In this document: piece by piece, positions 63,030 to 64,000 of the stretch | How the letters are laid out: the number at the start of each line of letters is the position of its first letter | How positions within the stretch are numbered: position 1 is the stretch's first letter | Source of the DNA: Pseudochrobactrum kiredjianiae | GTDB taxonomy: Bacteria > Pseudomonadota > Alphaproteobacteria > Rhizobiales > Rhizobiaceae | Assembly (NCBI RefSeq): GCF_030362795.1 | Contig: NZ_JAUCBM010000002.1 | Location: 248,001-312,000 of the forward strand | DNA: 64,000 nucleotides | Direction of reading: 5' to 3' | Notes under the pieces: model-generated | Database searches by the model: none | Seen by the model: the letters and a program-made list of their open reading frames with translations, nothing else | What the model was told of the DNA's origin: nothing | Made by a program: the position numbers and the translations under genes

Positions 63030-63065
63030 GAACCTGAGTTGGGAGGAGGAGGGAGGCTCAGGTCC
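63030..63065 (-). ncRNA. Cuckoo/CcsR-type RNA hairpin 1
   Basis: On the minus strand CCTGAG pairs with CTCAGG (63033-63062), and the loop is CCTCCCTCCTCCTCCCAA. It begins about 20 nt after the DUF1127 stop. It has the longest CCUCC run of the three hairpins. Confidence 0.75.
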
Positions 63066-63083
63066 GATATCTCGGGAATTCTA

Positions 63084-63230
63084 TTAGCGCTGAGCTGCCT
63101 TGCGAGCCACAAACGGAATTTCTGCAGGCAGGATGCCGAGATCATTCAGTTCGCGTGTTGAGAGGCGGTTCAGTTCGTTTACTGTGCTGCGGTAACGGCG
63201 CCAGTTGTTGTAAGAGCGGATCAGGTTCAT
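63084..63230 (-). CDS. DUF1127 small arginine-rich protein (CcaF1-like)
   Basis: A 48-residue protein from the ATG at 63230, behind AGGTGAGAAAC. The sequence includes SYNNWRRYRSTVNELNRLS, then TRELNDLGI, the DUF1127 signature (W-R-R-Y.. L..L..R.L.DLGI). DUF1127 proteins can bind RNA; in Rhodobacter the homologue CcaF1 is followed by CcsR1-4 small RNAs, exactly the layout here. TATATA at about 35-40 bp before the start could be a -10 element; no clear -35 or heat-shock sigma site was found. The 500 bp upstream contain no gene. Confidence 0.88.
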   Translation of the reverse strand: MNLIRSYNNWRRYRSTVNELNRLSTRELNDLGILPAEIPFVARKAAQR

Positions 63231-63750
63231 GTTTCTCACCTAGAAAATTTTATGTCGTTGTTTGTTGAGTTGTATATAGCCCTGTTGATCCGAAATGAGC
63301 AGAGACAAATTTGCATAGCTGCGTTGCTTATTCATGCTGGTAAAAGGTGCCATCAGGCATCAAATTGTCATAATCATCGTTTTAAGTAGAAAACTTGCCG
63401 AAAAAGCTCTGTATGCAGCCCTGAAGCGGCCACAATCCCTCTCAAATTTTCATAAGACGCGTATTTTCAATAAAATAGCGCAGAGCTATGCCGGCAGCCC
63501 TGATACGTGACCTGATGTTTCTTTCAGGGTTTTTGCATGTATACTTCAGATCTGATGCGTTCACATGAGCGCCTGTGCGAGCTTCCAACGGCAAAATCAT
63601 TTAATTTTAATCGTCTGGCTTCCTGTTTCGGGCGTGACGAACAGATCACTGCGTCCGACATCAGCAACAGAATAGAGTTTGAATTAACAAACTATGCCCG
63701 GCTCAAATGAGTTCATTGAGCCTTCGCGAATATGCAGGACGTAAAAGAAT

Positions 63751-63848
63751 CTAGAGCGAGTATCATGCGTAAGATTAAACACGCTCTAGATTCTTTGGTT
63801 TGACGCATTGTCATGTCATTCAAGTGCCTAACTTGAATGTGAAATGCT
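63751..63848 (-). repeat. Dispersed palindromic repeat, type A copy 3 (diverged, reverse)
   Basis: On the minus strand GCATTTCACATTCAAGTTAGG, then AATGCGTCAAACCAAAGAATC, CTAGAGCG and ACTCGCTCTAG align with 12598-12702 and 17015-17119. The rest of the stretch 63231-64000 shows no gene or RNA that I can support. Confidence 0.7.
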
Positions 63849-64000
63849 TTGGCCTTTTATCATCGTAAAATTTTACATTGAGATAGGTAATGCAGTGTTA
63901 CGTGATATTCGGAACAATGACGCCCTCAATGAAATAAGGTGCATGCATAATAAAAAGACAACACTCCGGTTTTGTCACTGGCAATGCAATCAGAAACGGG

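Noticed and set aside
63240-63740. Possible gene or RNA in the 500-bp gap before the last repeat
   Set aside because: No frame with a ribosome-binding site or recognisable product, and no convincing hairpin-terminator pair was found.

Overview
The window looks like a chromosomal piece of an alphaproteobacterium of the Brucellaceae (Ochrobactrum/Pseudochrobactrum/Brucella type). This is inferred from gene content, from a moderate GC composition, and above all from about 100-bp palindromic dispersed repeats of the kind known in Brucella and relatives (Bru-RS/RIME-like). I could not run a taxonomic search. No tRNA, rRNA, insertion sequence, prophage or CRISPR array is visible, and gene density is normal.

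Layout. 1-5.3 kb: 5'-part of a ugpB-type sugar-phosphate binding protein gene (cut by the window edge), a strong candidate for an unannotated small RNA (three hairpins, anti-Shine-Dalgarno loop), an EamA exporter, an aldehyde dehydrogenase and an M19 dipeptidase. 5.8-13.7 kb: a five-gene Opp/Dpp-type peptide ABC operon, a D-aminopeptidase-like serine hydrolase and a LysR regulator; with the dipeptidase these form a peptide-uptake and hydrolysis island. 13.8-19.4 kb: the methylcitrate cycle (prpD, prpC, prpB) with a divergent ScfR/RamB-type regulator and an intergenic region holding tandem palindromes. 19.5-25.3 kb: queH, a small zinc-ribbon protein, and the EfeUOB ferrous-iron system plus EfeM. 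25.3-31 kb: a TRAP-TAXI transporter (DUF1850, fused permease, binding protein) and a thiamine-diphosphate enzyme. 31-36.8 kb: a membrane SRPBCC protein; a TPP riboswitch with an RBS-sequestering hairpin driving an SDR and an FMN monooxygenase; an alpha/beta hydrolase; a ClpP paralogue; an ArsR/AHSA1 pair. 36.9-41.3 kb: a frameshifted molybdopterin-domain gene next to a GGDEF-EAL protein, an FkbM methyltransferase and a luciferase-like monooxygenase. 41.5-53.9 kb: a nitrous-oxide-respiration region (DUF2249, nnrS, pseudoazurin, an NnrR-like regulator and the full nosRZDFYLX operon). 54-59.4 kb: a second thiamine-diphosphate enzyme, an O-antigen-ligase-type membrane protein and an OmpR/histidine-kinase pair. 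59.7-63.2 kb: dsbD, a DsbA-like protein, a DsrE-like protein and a 48-residue DUF1127 gene followed by three CCUCC-loop hairpins (cuckoo/CcsR-type small RNAs).

How it fits together. The nos operon, pseudoazurin and DUF2249 promoters share a TTGCG-N4-(G/A)ACAA box, so the Crp/Fnr-family regulator encoded between them probably controls N2O reduction. The strongest non-coding signals are the DUF1127-cuckoo RNA array (62.95-63.23 kb), the sRNA at 1.23-1.33 kb, the TPP riboswitch on non-biosynthetic genes (32.1 kb) and the triple palindrome before prpD (15.4 kb). Nitrite and nitric-oxide reductase genes are not in this window.
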